Shown here piece by piece: positions 1 to 11,355 of a stretch of 64,000 bases of DNA. Within the stretch, counting starts at the first letter, position 1. The number at the start of each line of letters is the position of its first letter. The position numbers were made by a program, and so were the translations under genes. The stretch lies in contig CAVNZM010000007.1 in NCBI GenBank assembly GCA_963693365.1, forward strand, positions 4,836,001-4,900,000, written 5' to 3'. The notes beneath the pieces are model-generated. The model saw only the letters and a list, made by a program, of their open reading frames with translations. It was not told the origin of the DNA and made no database searches. This DNA is from Amoebidium appalachense (lineage: Eukaryota > Ichthyosporea).

Positions 1-813
1 CTTGTTCAGTATTTACTTCAACCCCTTTGCAATACAATACTACTAGGGGTATCTTTATTTAGGTTAAGCACCCGTTTTGGTGGCTCGGGCACAGCCCCTC
101 GGGCCACCCATTCATATTAACAGCTGCTGGCCGGCTGAGTGCAGCATTCGACACAAACAGGGCACCAGACCGGCAGGCAGCAGGCAAGGCTCATCCTTCG
201 GAAGCACACGGCTACAGCAATACGTCTAGTGCAGATCTGGGAGGGTGGAAAAACCAAGTCAGCAAGCATTACACCACGTGCCCATGGGCAGATCACCTGC
301 CCAGCAATACATCAAGGCCAACCCATATTGTACTGCCCCTTCCACAAAGCGCACCTCCTCCTGCCCAGCCCCCCCCCCCCCCCCCCCCCACCCCTCTCCT
401 CTTTCTCTGAGATCTCTCTCTCTCTCCCCCTCTCCCTTCCCCTCTAGCCCTACACCCCCCTGGACTGCTTCGCTCAAACCCCCTTTTGTATCAAGCTTCA
501 GCCCCCTTCACGCACAACACAGGGTGTACGAGACACTTTCGTCGTCCCCAACTGTACCGCGCCACACGCACACGCACACGCACACCACACCCACACACAA
601 CACACACACACACACACAAATATTGGCAATCCCCGATAGTTGCCAAGCTTCCACAACCAAACCTCTCAGCCCTAGTTCTTCAGCAAACCAGAGATGTAAC
701 AACCACCAGAACGGCCCATCCAGTCCAATGAAATAATGTACCCATACAAAAACTTTGCTCGGAGGTGGAGGAGGACGAGTGTGAAGAGGGGGGGGGGGGG
801 GGGGGGGGGGGGG
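1..813. other. Left edge: pyrimidine-rich and CA-rich sequence, probable 3' flank of the CHCHD2-like gene
   Basis: This stretch holds a C-run near 369-389, CT-rich sequence to about 450, CA repeats at 563-617 and a G-run of 28 at 788-815. On the minus strand it lies downstream of the last recognisable CHCHD2-like exon, so it should contain that gene's C-terminal codons and 3' UTR. I could not find a convincing final exon or stop codon. No other gene is recognisable on either strand. Confidence 0.4.
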
Positions 814-1840
814 GGTACCATTCTTCCACTTGCACGAATTGAGAGCCTCCTGGAACTGTGTGCAGACGCTGGTGTCGCCCCTGTCACCACCACAAAGTCA
901 GCAACAGTAAAAAACAAAAAAAAACTAATCAAAAAGGGGGAGACAAAAAATTTTTTTTTAAAAAAAAAGAGGTAAGCTGTGAGCATGACTGGCCCTTCAC
1001 TACATACAGCAGTTGTGTTGGCCTACAACCAATCGCCGACATACACAAAAGGCAGCCACTCAAATGTATGTGTGCGGGTATGTGCGCACACCTCATGCCT
1101 GATGTTGAACCCAGCAAGTAGACACCCCATGTTTGCTACGCAACTTCCTAGCCGAATGAAATCAAGTAACAGCCACAATAGCTCTCACAAAGCAGTTTCC
1201 GAACCGCCAACCCTTCCCCGCAACACATCGTGCCCACAACACACCCCCATTTTATCACACTAAGGGTACGTACTGGCTCGACTCGAGGCAGCGCATAAAC
1301 TGCTGGAACTCGTAGGCACACGGCCCGGTGGCCTGTGACTGTGCCGCAACGGGTGTGGGGGCATATGCAGGCTGAGCAGGGGCGGCAGCAGGCTGAGGGG
1401 CGGGTGCTGGCTCACTGCCGCCAAACATGGAGCCGACAACACCAGTGATAGCATGACCCTGCAGGGCAGAGAGGTCAGAAGGGTGAAGGTAGAAGACACA
1501 AAAAGAGCAGCTTGTCTCGTGCGTGTGTGTGTGTGTGTGCTTATGTGTCTGTGCGTGCGTGCAGCGGGTGTATGCGTGTGTGTGTGTCGCGCGCATACGT
1601 GCATGTGCACACGTGTGTGTGTGTCTGTCTGTGTGTGTGTGTGTGCGCGCACGCGCAAAAAGAGCAAACCAGCGCCCCGGCTCACCAGCATGTTCATATC
1701 ACAGACATGTACACAACAACGAAAAAGCGAAGATATTTCTCAAAACAATGTTGGTATCTTGAAGTAGGGGTTAAATAAGTCTTCCCTCCCTCCCTCTCTC
1801 CCCCTCCCCCCCCCTCCCTCCCGCGCCCCTTCTCTCTTCC

Positions 1841-1886
<46 letters not shown>

Positions 1887-2975
1887 AAAAAAAAAAAAAA
1901 AACCTTTTCCTCTCACACAATGCCTGCTATCTTTTATAATCCGTGCTAGCCAAAATTTCTGCAGGCGCTCTAATTTCAACTACGGGTGCTGGCAGTCCAC
2001 ATACCACTGTGTGGCCGATGGCAACACCAGCAGCAGTGGAGGCGATGTTTGCAATCAGGCCAGGACCCTGTGACGGTGCCTGCATCATGGGGGCGGCGGG
2101 GGCAGCTGCAGGGTGGCTGTGTCAGTGGGTGTGGCCTTCACACACAAACAGAAGAGAGCAAAGCACAGCACCTTAAAGCATACAGAAAACCTATTCATGA
2201 AAATTAACTATATCTCATGCGCACGCCAATTGGCAGGACCAGGCAAGTGCATCAATCTGGCTACCTCTGCGGCTTCTTAGCACGCCACTCAATAACCTCA
2301 ATATAATGTCTACCCAAAAAATAAGTTCAAGCACGCACGTAACAGGGACATGTTTGCAGAGGCCCACTCACCCATGGGCACAGGGGCAGCCTGGGGGGCC
2401 ATAGCGGGGGCATGAGAAGCGGGGGCCGCAGCAGGTGCGGGGGCGTGTGCCGGGGCTGCGTGTGCTGCTGGGGCAGCCGCTGGGGCAGCCGCTGGGGCTG
2501 GGGCAGCCGCTGGCCTCTGGGCAGGTGCCGACACGGGCTCTGGGGCAAAGGTAAGTCAACACAACCCAAGCGCAAATTGCCAAGTTTTCGGGGCAAAATG
2601 CAGCAGGCCACGAAACACACCAAACTGGCCGCTTCAGTAAAAGATCTTACACCCGATAGCCAGAGAACTCAGAGTCGTTAAAGAAGCAACGTTGGTTGTG
2701 AAAAAGGCAGACACAAGCAAGACAAAGACGTGTCGAAGATGAGGTAACAGTGGAGAGAGTCCATGCTCTTTAATTTGGTTTGTCAAACAAAACGGTGCTG
2801 CTTGCCTCTGAGAAAAAATAAACACCCCCGCACACCTTCCCATCCTTAGTATCGCATAAGCGTACCAGCAACACACGCTCACAAGCGGATGTGGTAACTT
2901 ACGAGCTGAGCGCGCGGGGGCAGGGGCCCGGCGACCAGCTGGGGCACCAGAGCTGCTTCTACCGCTGCGTGCCAT
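814..2975 (-). CDS. CHCHD2: CHCHD2/CHCHD10/Mix17-like twin CX9C mitochondrial protein, five exons, C-terminus unresolved
   Basis: Exons on the minus strand are 2975-2903, 2539-2372, 2105-2005, 1458-1274 and 880 to about 814. Every junction is GT-AG and in phase (donors GTAAGT, GTGAGT, GTATGT, GTACGT). The protein opens MARSGRSSSGAPAGRRAP, a basic Ala/Pro/Arg start like human CHCHD2. A long Ala/Pro linker follows, then a hydrophobic Gly/Ala segment (GLIANIASTAAGVAIGHTVG, then HAITG), and a CHCH domain with two CX9C pairs: CAYEFQQFMRC in exon 4 and CTQFQEALNSC in exon 5. Family knowledge: these proteins enter the intermembrane space through MIA40 disulfide relay, bind MICOS and cytochrome c oxidase, and the animal form also works as a nuclear factor. 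The exon 5 frame runs from CKWKNGT into a poly-Pro stretch made by a G-run of 28 (788-815), so the true end is hidden by an indel or one more intron. Length so far is about 198 aa, against 151 in human CHCHD2. Family assignment is firm. Confidence 0.87.
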
Positions 2976-3350
2976 TTTTTATGCGTAATATCGCGTATAA
3001 TCTGCACGGGAATCACGGTAAGTATGGAACATATGTCGTGTATGGTCTCTAACTCTTTTACGCTACGTCCTTTCAGCAAAAGGCGACACCAACCTTGCAC
3101 CCAAACTCTCCGATTTACTTTAACCCTTCCACAACCAACTATAATCTACACCTAGAACCTCGTCCTTCCAACATCTACAAGTGAGCTTCCTGCTCTCTTC
3201 AAAAACAAGCAAACACCCACTTAACACCCACACACTGAAGATCAAACGCGTACCTCGTACAACCCTTTCTGTTCTACCCACCGAGCAAGACTTGGCCTTT
3301 TGTGACACTGAAAGGCGCAGGCCAAGCATGTGGCTGTCTTGGGCCACGGC

Positions 3351-3364
3351 ACGTCACGTGACGT
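3351..3364. promoter_or_regulatory. Palindromic CRE/E-box site acgtcacgtgacgt, with nearby CCAAT box
   Basis: The 14-mer is a perfect palindrome combining a CACGTG E-box with two overlapping half CREs (TGACGT). A CCAAT box lies 29 bp to the right (3393-3397). The site is about 375 bp upstream of the CHCHD2-like start codon on the minus strand, so it is a plausible bZIP or bHLH binding site for that gene. Function is inferred from position and motif only. Confidence 0.5.
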
Positions 3365-3704
3365 CCTGTGGCATGAGTGGTGGAAATGGCAGCCAATCAG
3401 ATCATTTAACCCGCCCTGACCTAATTCCCCTAGACTACAAATGTAAATAAATTCTTCCTGAAAATAAAATTTTTGAACCAACACTTCTTCGTATCTTATA
3501 CTATAGATCTATAATTAAAGGCTTTTTTATCATATTATAGAATATTGATATTCACTTTTAGATAACTTAATAAAATTTTAATCACTATTACTGTATTAGG
3601 TAGCTTATTGGCTTACATGGCGATGTGGAATTGGAAAGCAACCAAAGCAATTGCCACATTTTCCAGACTCCGGCCCCCATACAAAAAGTGGTAGGGGAAC
3701 TTTC

Positions 3705-3830
3705 GACGTCACTACAATAGCCAATCACATTTTTCCAGAGCCGATGGCGGATTTTGCAAAATTTGCCCGCTCAGTGTCCTTTCATGCCAGCGTACTCAGG
3801 TCGCCCTGGATAACCGGACTAATTATAAAA
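3705..3830 (+). promoter_or_regulatory. Promoter-like cluster: CRE (gacgtcac), CCAAT box, TATA-like attataaaa
   Basis: GACGTCAC at 3705-3712, CCAAT at 3721-3725 and TATAAAA at 3824-3830 follow each other at spacings typical of a Pol II promoter reading rightward. No recognisable exon lies to the right, so it may drive a non-coding or unrecognised transcript, or be the distal part of a bidirectional region shared with the CHCHD2-like gene. Confidence 0.35.
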
Positions 3831-3850
3831 ACAAGCTATTATACCGTCTA

Positions 3851-4309
3851 TGTATAAGCGCTAATATTTCATATAGGTAAAATTTTTTTGACTTGTGACT
3901 AAATGAAAAATGGAAGTGTAAATAGATAGGGCAAGGCTCTTGCCGGTACCTGTGTTCCGGAAAGTTACATCTCGATTGTCTGGCAAAATGACTGCATGAC
4001 TTTTATTCAATCTCCGCTAGGCATTTGGGCAGACAAATTCAAACGGAGGAGGCTCTTGCCAGCAAACATGTGACAAGGAGGGGAGGAAGGAACGGGAGGG
4101 AAGGAAAGAGAGAGAAAGAAGTAGAAATCAGAGGGCAGAGGGGGTGTGGGGATAAGAGGTGACGGTGTGTGTGTACGTTTACCTGTGTGTGTGTGTGCCT
4201 GTGTGTGTGCCTGTCACTGATGCGTGCTGGATCTGTGTGCGTGTCGTGTGTGTGTGCGTGTGGGTGGGTGGGTGGGTGGGTGTGTATATGTGTGTAGGTG
4301 TAGGTGTGT

Positions 4310-4364
<55 letters not shown>

Positions 4365-4574
4365 CGGGGTGTGACGGGGTGTTTGTGTCAGGTGTGTGTG
4401 CGTGGGGGTGTGTGGGTGTGCCAAATTTGTGTGTGTCACGGTGTGTGGGTATGTGTGTGTGTGTGGCAGCCTTGAGAGGGGCGGGAGTGGGCGAGGGGGG
4501 GAGGAGGGGGAGGGATTGGGGGAGTTGGGGGCCGGGGGGGGGGGGGGGTGACAGAGTGGGGGCCGGGGGGGGGG

Positions 4575-4656
<82 letters not shown>

Positions 4657-5508
4657 TAGAGCTCGAGAGAAGGAAAGAGGTGGCGGCGGGGGAATGTGGG
4701 GGGTGGTAGTGGTGGTGATGGTGGGGGGGAGGGGAGGGGGGGGGGGGGGAGGGGGGGGGAGACAGAGTTCGAGCTAGCCAGAGACAGGGAGTGAGGGAGG
4801 CAGGCAAGCAGAAGAAGCCTTCGGAAAGGTCTGGGAAAGTCATGTAACGGGAAAGGCAGAGGGGAAGGGGGCGAGGTGGGGTAGGGGTCAGTTACGTAAG
4901 GAAAAAAATGGGGGGAGGGGGGGGGGGGGGGGGGGGGGGGGGATTGGGGGGGGAAAAAGGAGAGAGATGGAACGACAGAGCCTAGTAGAGGGAGAGATTG
5001 TGAAGAATCACAGTTGTGTGTGTTTGTGTGTGACAGAGAGAGGCCAGCGGGCCAGGGAGGGAGTTTGTGAGAGGGAGAGAGATTACGTATGTGTGTGCAC
5101 CGTGTGTGTATGCGTGTGTGTTTCAAATTGATTTGTGTGTACTATATAGCTAGTAAGGGGTGTTTTGGGGGAAATTTTGAAGGCTTACAGTAATCCCCTC
5201 CCCCCTCCCCACAACCCCCGGAAGCCCACGACGTCCTATACTTCCTCCTCCTCCCCCTACCCCCCAACCCCTTCCCCCCCACACACACACACACAAACGT
5301 GGATGCGCGTGTACACGCGTTGGCTGCGGGCACTGAGAGGCACACATACACACAAACACACACGTGCGCTGGCACACACACGCACACACACACACACACA
5401 GAAGAACACTGTGGCAAATACTCACCAGCTCTCAGTGACCCGCCGTAGTCAGTTGCTCACTAATATAGCTCACTTACACACACACGGGTGTGTGTGCCCC
5501 CACACACG

Positions 5509-5543
<35 letters not shown>

Positions 5544-5703
5544 ATGATACGTCACGAGTCAAGCAGAAAAATAGAAGTCCTTTTTGAATTCGGACCGGGC
5601 TGTGAATATATATTTCACTCACCCTTGACGCACCATGAACAAATGCTGAAGCACACAAGCAACTCGGATGACTCCTGAGGCCACACACTTTCTCTATACA
5701 CGA
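3851..5703. repeat. Gene-free simple-sequence block (GT, GA, G-runs)
   Basis: This holds a GT repeat at about 4308-4362, a GA repeat at 4578-4653, many long G-runs (for example 4918-4942) and CA repeats near 5281-5400 and 5510-5541. Open reading frames here are translations of repeats (Cys-Val, Thr-His, poly-Gly, poly-Pro) and none resembles a known protein. Confidence 0.7.
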
Positions 5704-6098
5704 AGCGCGACCGTGGCTTAGTGGTCAAGGCGCTCGGACTACGACGTTGTGGTCCTTCAGTGTGCTGGTTCGATTCTGGCTGCCTGGCCCTCCCCACTAT
5801 TCAAATGGGTAAGCCGTGACGTCACGAACTGCACTGGCCTCTCTGACGTCATCTCGATAACGCGCTACGGAGGTTTTTCATCCGACGGCATCCAGTGGCC
5901 ATGGATCGAGCGTCGTAGTTCCGGGCCAAGATCTGCGATAGCCTCTCCGGGGGCACGGTCTTCCTCTGGCCTGGCCCCACGGTGTGTCACAACATTAAGG
6001 TGTCCCCGGCAAAACAGGCAGTTGATTCCCGCCGCAGCACTAATCATTGGGGCCCATGCGATTGCAAATTTGACCGAGATCTATTTTTTTTTTTTTTA
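5704..6098 (+). mobile_element. tRNA-derived SINE-like element ending in a poly(T) run
   Basis: A Pol III A box (tggcttagtgg, 5714-5724) and B box (ggttcgattct, 5767-5777) sit 43 bp apart, as in a tRNA gene, and a T stem with GU pairs can be drawn around the B box. The acceptor ends do not pair and the anticodon stem is broken, so it is not a working tRNA. A roughly 310-bp unrelated body follows, ending in a run of about 13 T. That is the plan of a tRNA-headed SINE. No target-site duplication is clear by eye. The body contains two TGACGTCA-like sites (near 5818 and 5846). Confidence 0.55.
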
Positions 6099-6971
6099 GG
6101 CGTCATATCCTTCGAATTCGGCCCCCCCACGCGCAGCATGGCACAGCACCCCTTGTCAGGGTGCTTTTGTCCCGGGGATGGGCCTTGGCTCCTTATTTTT
6201 CCTCACACATTCAGCGAACACTAGTGACTCTATCGAACCGTCGAGGCGCCGCGACAGAAAGCATGCACGCGGTCGCGAGAGTGTAAGAAAAATCAAACCC
6301 GCCTGCAGCAAACGTAAAGTTCATCGCAGCGCGTGCACACCGTCAGTACGTGTGAGGGGATGGGCCACCCTTACAGTACAAATGAGGGGAAAACCACGCC
6401 CAACCAATGCCATCTTAACAGAAAACCATCCATTGTAGTTGATAGATTCTGAAGCAAGAAATACTGCCGCGATACTCCTTGGAAGCGAGTAACATGCTAC
6501 AACTTGTCAAGATGAGCACGTGAACCTCCCGTTGTTAAACCGTTCATATACTTAAACAACAGGGTAGTCTCCAATGCAAAGGTTTCCAGGTCAGTGGGAA
6601 CATTTCTGCCCGGGGGAGGGGGGGAGAGGGGGAGGGGTGTTGGGGGGCGGATCCGGGGGGAAGGGGGGGGGGGGAGGGGGAGGGGGAGGGGGGGATAGGA
6701 TAATCTTGATCGTGATTACTAGGTATTTGAATGGTATAATGCACAATACAGTAAGTACATGTACTAGACATGTACTAGTAGACTTGTCTCGGGTGGCAAG
6801 GCTGGGGCAAAGTGTGTACTAATATGTATACGTAGTTAGGATTGATAAAGGAATGCACCATTATCCACACCCTGATAGGGTACAGTCTGTGCCGCAGGCT
6901 GAGTGGCAGACGGTATTGTTTTCTTGTTAGGAAGCCCTAAGTGGCTCATACGGGGACAAAAGTGGAACTAC

Positions 6972-7009
<38 letters not shown>

Positions 7010-7073
7010 CATGGCAATTGATGGCCCAGTTGGATCCATTCTACTACATATATTCAGTATTTTCTTAAAGTTT

Positions 7074-7104
<31 letters not shown>

Positions 7105-7124
7105 GGAAAGGGAGGAGAGGGCGG

Positions 7125-7155
<31 letters not shown>

Positions 7156-7840
7156 TGAGGGAGATGGGGGGGGGGGGGGGGGGAGAAGGGAGGGTGGGAG
7201 GGAGGGGGGGGGGGGGGGGGGGGGGAGGGGGAGAGAGAGAGAGAGAGCCTGAGTGAGAGAGATAAAGGGAGAGATTGACGAAGACACGGAGAGAGAAGGG
7301 GTACCGGTAGGGTGGGGGAAGGGGGGGGGGGGGGGGGGGGGGGGGGGGAGAGGGGGGGGGGGGGACGGAGGGAAGAAGGGAGCGAGGGACTCCTCCGGGA
7401 GGGCTCTCGGAAAATCACCCACATGGAACGGGGCAGCGGGGTTACATGTAACCTGAGATCAGTGGAACACAGTCTGATATCATTGGACTAAGTGTGGGTA
7501 CTAAATATATTACTGTACTGCGCACATCAGTACAGGGGTCATTCAGGTATAAGATAATTAGTGCTTAGATTTTTTGAAAAGATTAAGATTCTAGGGGCTA
7601 CCGAGGCTGGGGGAAAGATAAGGCAACGGGGAGGGGGCCAAGGGGCCGGGGGGGGGGGGGGGGGGGGGGGGGGATTTGGAAGGGGGACTGTGGCTGTTGT
7701 GACTTAGTCTAGTATTAATATTAATAATCTGTGCACAAGAAAAGCCCTTGTGTGCAGCAGATAATATTTCTTTTGTGATTAGCTTGAAGCCCTCCGGAAG
7801 CATTTGCTTCGTGACCGATCAACAGACAGAAATATCAATG

Positions 7841-7885
<45 letters not shown>

Positions 7886-8074
7886 CGCGCGCGCGTGTGT
7901 GTGTGTGTGTCACGGTGTGTGTGTGTGTATGTGTGTGTGTGTATGTGTGTGTGTGTCACGGTGTGTGTGTGGGTGGGTGGGTGGGTGTGGGTGGGTGGGT
8001 GGGTGGGTGGGTGGGTGGGTGTGGGTGGGTGGGTGGGTGAGTGAGTGTCCTGTCCATGTGTATGTCACGGTCTT

Positions 8075-8107
<33 letters not shown>

Positions 8108-8227
8108 CACGGTGTGTGCGAGTGTGTGCAACCGGCTACGAAAACATGTAACGGTTTACATTAATGGGCCCACGGTGCCCCAGACATGTGCCTTGATCAA
8201 TACTTCCTGGTTCTATGCGCCTTTCTG
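6099..8227. other. Gene-free stretch with G-runs, A/T homopolymers, GA and GT repeats
   Basis: Between about 6110 and 6580 there is ordinary-composition sequence without a recognisable exon. After that come G-rich runs (6610-6692, 7120-7372), an A-run (6973-7004), a T-run (7077-7104), a poly-G at 7650-7673 and a GT/GC repeat at 7842-7912. I see no gene or RNA gene. Confidence 0.6.
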
Positions 8228-8450
8228 TGCGAAAATGTGTGCATATATCTGTTTGTATAGTTGGATTTGATCACGGTTCGTTTGTCACTGGGTGTGTTTG
8301 TGTATGTGTGGTCAATGTGTATGTGCTTGTGTGTGTATCACAATGTGTGACGGTGTGTGTGTGTGTGTGTGTGTGTGCGTGCGTGCGTGTGTATGTGTGT
8401 GTGTGCGTGTGTGTGTGCCCGTGTCACGGTGCAGGGTGTGTGTGTGCCCC

Positions 8451-8501
<51 letters not shown>

Positions 8502-8534
8502 CTCGCCCAGCCCAGAAAAAGGAACCACAGGACA

Positions 8535-8579
<45 letters not shown>

Positions 8580-8834
8580 CTGGGGGCCGTGCGAAAATGT
8601 GTGCATGTGTCTCTGTGTACGTTTGGATTTTGTGTTCGGTTTGTCACTGGGTGTGTTTGTGTGTGTGTGGTGTGCGTGTTTGTGCACGTGCATGTATCAC
8701 AATGTGTGTGAGGTGTTTGTGTGTGTGGCTCCGTGTCACGGTGCACGGTGTCACGGCGTTCCGTGTGTGACCCCCCCCCCCCCCCCCCCCTGTCCTGTGG
8801 GTCCCTTTTCTGGGCTGCGGGAGTTTTTAGTATT

Positions 8835-8880
<46 letters not shown>

Positions 8881-9217
8881 TTTGGGGGGGGGGGAGGGGG
8901 AGGGGGGCAGCTGCGCGAAAATGTGTGCATGTGTCTGTGTGTGCATTTGGATTTTGTGTTCGTTTGTCCCTGGGTGTGTTTGTGTGTGTGGTGTGTGTGT
9001 GTGTGTGTGCACCTGTGTATTACAATGTGTGTGTGTGTGTGTGTGTGTCCATAACACGGTGCACGGTATGTGTGTGTGTGCGCCCCTCCCCCCCCTCCCC
9101 CCTCCCAACCACCACAAAACAAAACAAAACAAATCAAAAAAAAAATAATTTTTAAAAAAAATAAAAAGCTTGAAAAATAAAAAAACCCGCAGCCCATAGA
9201 AAGGACCCACAGGGCAA
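8228..9217. repeat. Three diverged tandem copies of a roughly 330-360 bp unit
   Basis: The block gcgaaaatgtgtgcat, followed by a ggattttgtgttcg-like stretch, cactgggtgtgtttgtg and cacaatgtgtg, occurs at about 8229, 8591 and 8916. Between the copies lie matches to cccgcagcccagaaaagg: direct at about 8505 and 9187 and inverted at about 8789-8823. The remainder is C- and G-runs, a GT repeat and an ATTT repeat (8835-8880). No coding function is visible. Confidence 0.6.
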
Positions 9218-9863
9218 GGGTGTGGGTGGGTGAGTGGGTGGGTGGGTTTGGGGGGGGGAGGGGGGGGGGGGGAGGTGGGGGGGGAGGGGGGAGGGTGGAG
9301 GGGGGAGAGTAAGATAATGAACCTTACGGCCGAGAAACCTTAATATTTTAGACCCTAAACCGTATTAACCTGTTTTCTATTCTAAAAAGTGAGTGACCCC
9401 TGTATGTGCACATCCCAGCACATCCTGGCATGCACAGACATATAATTGTAGCAACACGGTGCCACGCCATCATAATGAACTCAGATTTTTTTCCTTGAAA
9501 TAGATTGCACCATTTATTGTGGTGTCCAGCACCATTCAATTTGGTATAATATTAGAACTTCGTTGCCGCCTGGTAGCAAACGGTCGTGCAACTTCATTAC
9601 ATGCTTCAATTGGATACACATTTGTACATGGTCTTTCGAAAATTTCAGCCTTGTGTAACTCTTAATTGAGGCACCTACATACATAACTATTCCAATCCGA
9701 GTCTCCGACTATATATCGGATAGTATAAATATTTTGAGTCTATCCAACTTACTTACGGTCCAAGAAGCTCGATCATCACCGAAAGGCTTCTGCTACATAC
9801 TGGCAGCTGCCGTGTCATTTTTTTTTACATAGCTTCTAATTTCTGTTCTAAGTAATTATCGCT
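9218..9863. other. G-rich run then unique AT-rich flank downstream of the BAG gene
   Basis: Positions 9226-9310 are GTGGGT and G-run sequence. From 9311 the DNA is AT-rich and unique, and it is probably the 3' UTR and flank of the minus-strand BAG-domain gene. No further gene is recognised. Confidence 0.4.
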
Positions 9864-10841
9864 TCATGCGGCAGGTTGGGGCCCGCCCTGCCTGTATCTG
9901 TCTGCCTCCTCCAGCAGCGACTGGATGTGTCTGACCGTGGCTTTGCGCTGCTGCCGCACACGCACCTGGCCGTACGTTGGGATGTCGTCCGTCCTGAGGA
10001 TCAGCTTCTCCAGCGTGTCCACATAGCCCAGCAGAGCATAGCGCACCTTGCCCCGTAAGTCATGCACCGGCTGCCTGAACACTTTGTCGTAAAACTCTGC
10101 GCGAAGTGCGTCTGCCTCGGCCACTATGCCGCTGAGCTTTTGTATTTGCCCCAGGGCTCTGGCCGTTGTTTTTTGGGTGGCCACCTTGCGCACTGCCCGT
10201 GTGATGACTCGTGCCGCCGCATCCCTCCTGTCCGCACCAGTGGTGGCTGCGGTGGGATCGGGCATGGCTGTGTCCCTCTGTGCCTGCACACCACGCCACC
10301 ATCGTTGGATGGTCGCGGCTGCTTGGCGTCGCCTGCGCCGCTCAGCTTTGGTTGGACGGGGATTGCGAAGTTTTGACTGTGTCTGGTGGTTCGTTGTGTG
10401 CATGGGTTGGGTTGCTTCCTTTGCGGCCGGGGTTGAAGCTGGGGTGTCAGGCGCAACGTCCATTGGTGTAGGATGGTCCTCAGGGGGCATATCCACATGT
10501 GCATTCATGTGTGCCGAATGTGGCGACATGTGTTTGAGCAGCTGCTCCAAGTAGCATTGCCTCTGTGCCTGCTCGAACTCTTCCCTCTGTCTCTGTGCCT
10601 GCTCGAACTCTGCCCTCCGCCTCTGATCAAGCTCAGCCTGCTCCCTCACCCTCATGGCTTGCACGTATGCCCGCTGCTGCCTGTCGTGGTGGCTGGGCCG
10701 CCCGTACGCTGGCTGCGAGAAGGACGGGCCAAAAGGGGACCCATACATGTCGTCTTCGGCCTTATAGCGTGGGTAGCGGTTGCCATAGTGTGGGCGTGCA
10801 GTTGGATGCACAAAATATGGGTTTTCAAACAAGAAACTCAT
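9864..10841 (-). CDS. BAG-domain co-chaperone with IQ motif and N-terminal coiled coil, intronless
   Basis: This is a single 325-codon reading frame ending in TGA. Residues about 1-50 are Pro/Tyr-rich. Residues 53-103 are a Gln/Glu/Arg-rich likely coiled coil containing a duplicated EFEQAQRQ block. An IQ motif (AAATIQRWWRGVQAQR, about 174-189) suggests calmodulin binding. The C-terminal 90 residues (about 228-315) read as a three-helix BAG domain, with QIQKLSGIVAEA, VHDLRGKVRYALLGYVDTLE and VRVRQQRKATVRHIQSLLEE. IQ plus BAG is the arrangement seen in plant BAG5-7 and some fungal BAG proteins. Family role: the BAG domain binds the Hsp70 ATPase domain and promotes nucleotide exchange. It is divergent to the DnaJ gene, with 705 bp between start codons and heat-shock signals between. 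The start is the first ATG of the frame. The family is clear; the client or location is unknown. Confidence 0.85.
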   Translation of the reverse strand: MSFLFENPYFVHPTARPHYGNRYPRYKAEDDMYGSPFGPSFSQPAYGRPSHHDRQQRAYVQAMRVREQAELDQRRRAEFEQAQRQREEFEQAQRQCYLEQLLKHMSPHSAHMNAHVDMPPEDHPTPMDVAPDTPASTPAAKEATQPMHTTNHQTQSKLRNPRPTKAERRRRRQAAATIQRWWRGVQAQRDTAMPDPTAATTGADRRDAAARVITRAVRKVATQKTTARALGQIQKLSGIVAEADALRAEFYDKVFRQPVHDLRGKVRYALLGYVDTLEKLILRTDDIPTYGQVRVRQQRKATVRHIQSLLEEADRYRQGGPQPAA

Positions 10842-11252
10842 GTTGTCAATACGATACTATAGATGGCCCTTTTTTGCGCTCAAAATCTATCTCTCCTGAT
10901 TTCTTTTCAAACAATAATGCTTGTGGAAAATGCAATGTATCAATGGACCTCGTTGAACTTCTGACTGGCCATGGGCAACCCGCGCTAGTCTTATATAGTC
11001 GTGTGTTTCTTTTTCGACCAATCAAAACAGTTAAACGGGCTCATTTGATTGGACAGCTTGTTGTTTTTTTGTTCACAATTGTGCAAACAATTACCGGCAC
11101 GCACCTTGTTACAACAGGTGTTACTCTCTTCTCTCTACAAGAAGGAGTTTCGAATTCGAAGAACAAAGAAAGCAAAAATGTAAATTTATTTTTTATTAAA
11201 TATTAGGAAATCTAAGTGTCATGGCATGTCCAAACGCAATGGCCGTCATAGT

Positions 11253-11302
11253 TTCGGGAACATTTCGGAATGTTCGGGATTCTACTTGCTTTTTTCGGGA
11301 AC
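11253..11302 (+). promoter_or_regulatory. Heat-shock element, six 5-bp units, plus a second short TTCnnGAA site
   Basis: Read in 5-bp steps the site is TTCgg GAAca TTTcg GAAtg TTCgg GATtc: alternating TTC and GAA units with two single mismatches. That is a near-ideal binding array for trimeric HSF. A further TTCggGAA lies at 11295-11302, touching a CCAAT box. The array lies 66 bp upstream of the TATA box. Confidence 0.8.
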
Positions 11303-11347
11303 CAATCGGTAAATTTCTGGATCTTTCTATTCATTCCTCAGTGCGAA

Positions 11348-11355
11348 TATATAAA
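11348..11355 (+). promoter_or_regulatory. TATA box (tatataaa) of the DnaJ gene
   Basis: TATATAAA lies about 192 bp upstream of the DnaJ start codon and downstream of the heat-shock element and CCAAT box. The expected transcription start is near 11378-11385, giving a 5' UTR of roughly 165 nt without introns. Confidence 0.65.

Noticed and set aside
5711-5787. Functional tRNA gene
   Set aside because: The A and B boxes fit, but the acceptor and anticodon stems do not pair, so it is a SINE head.
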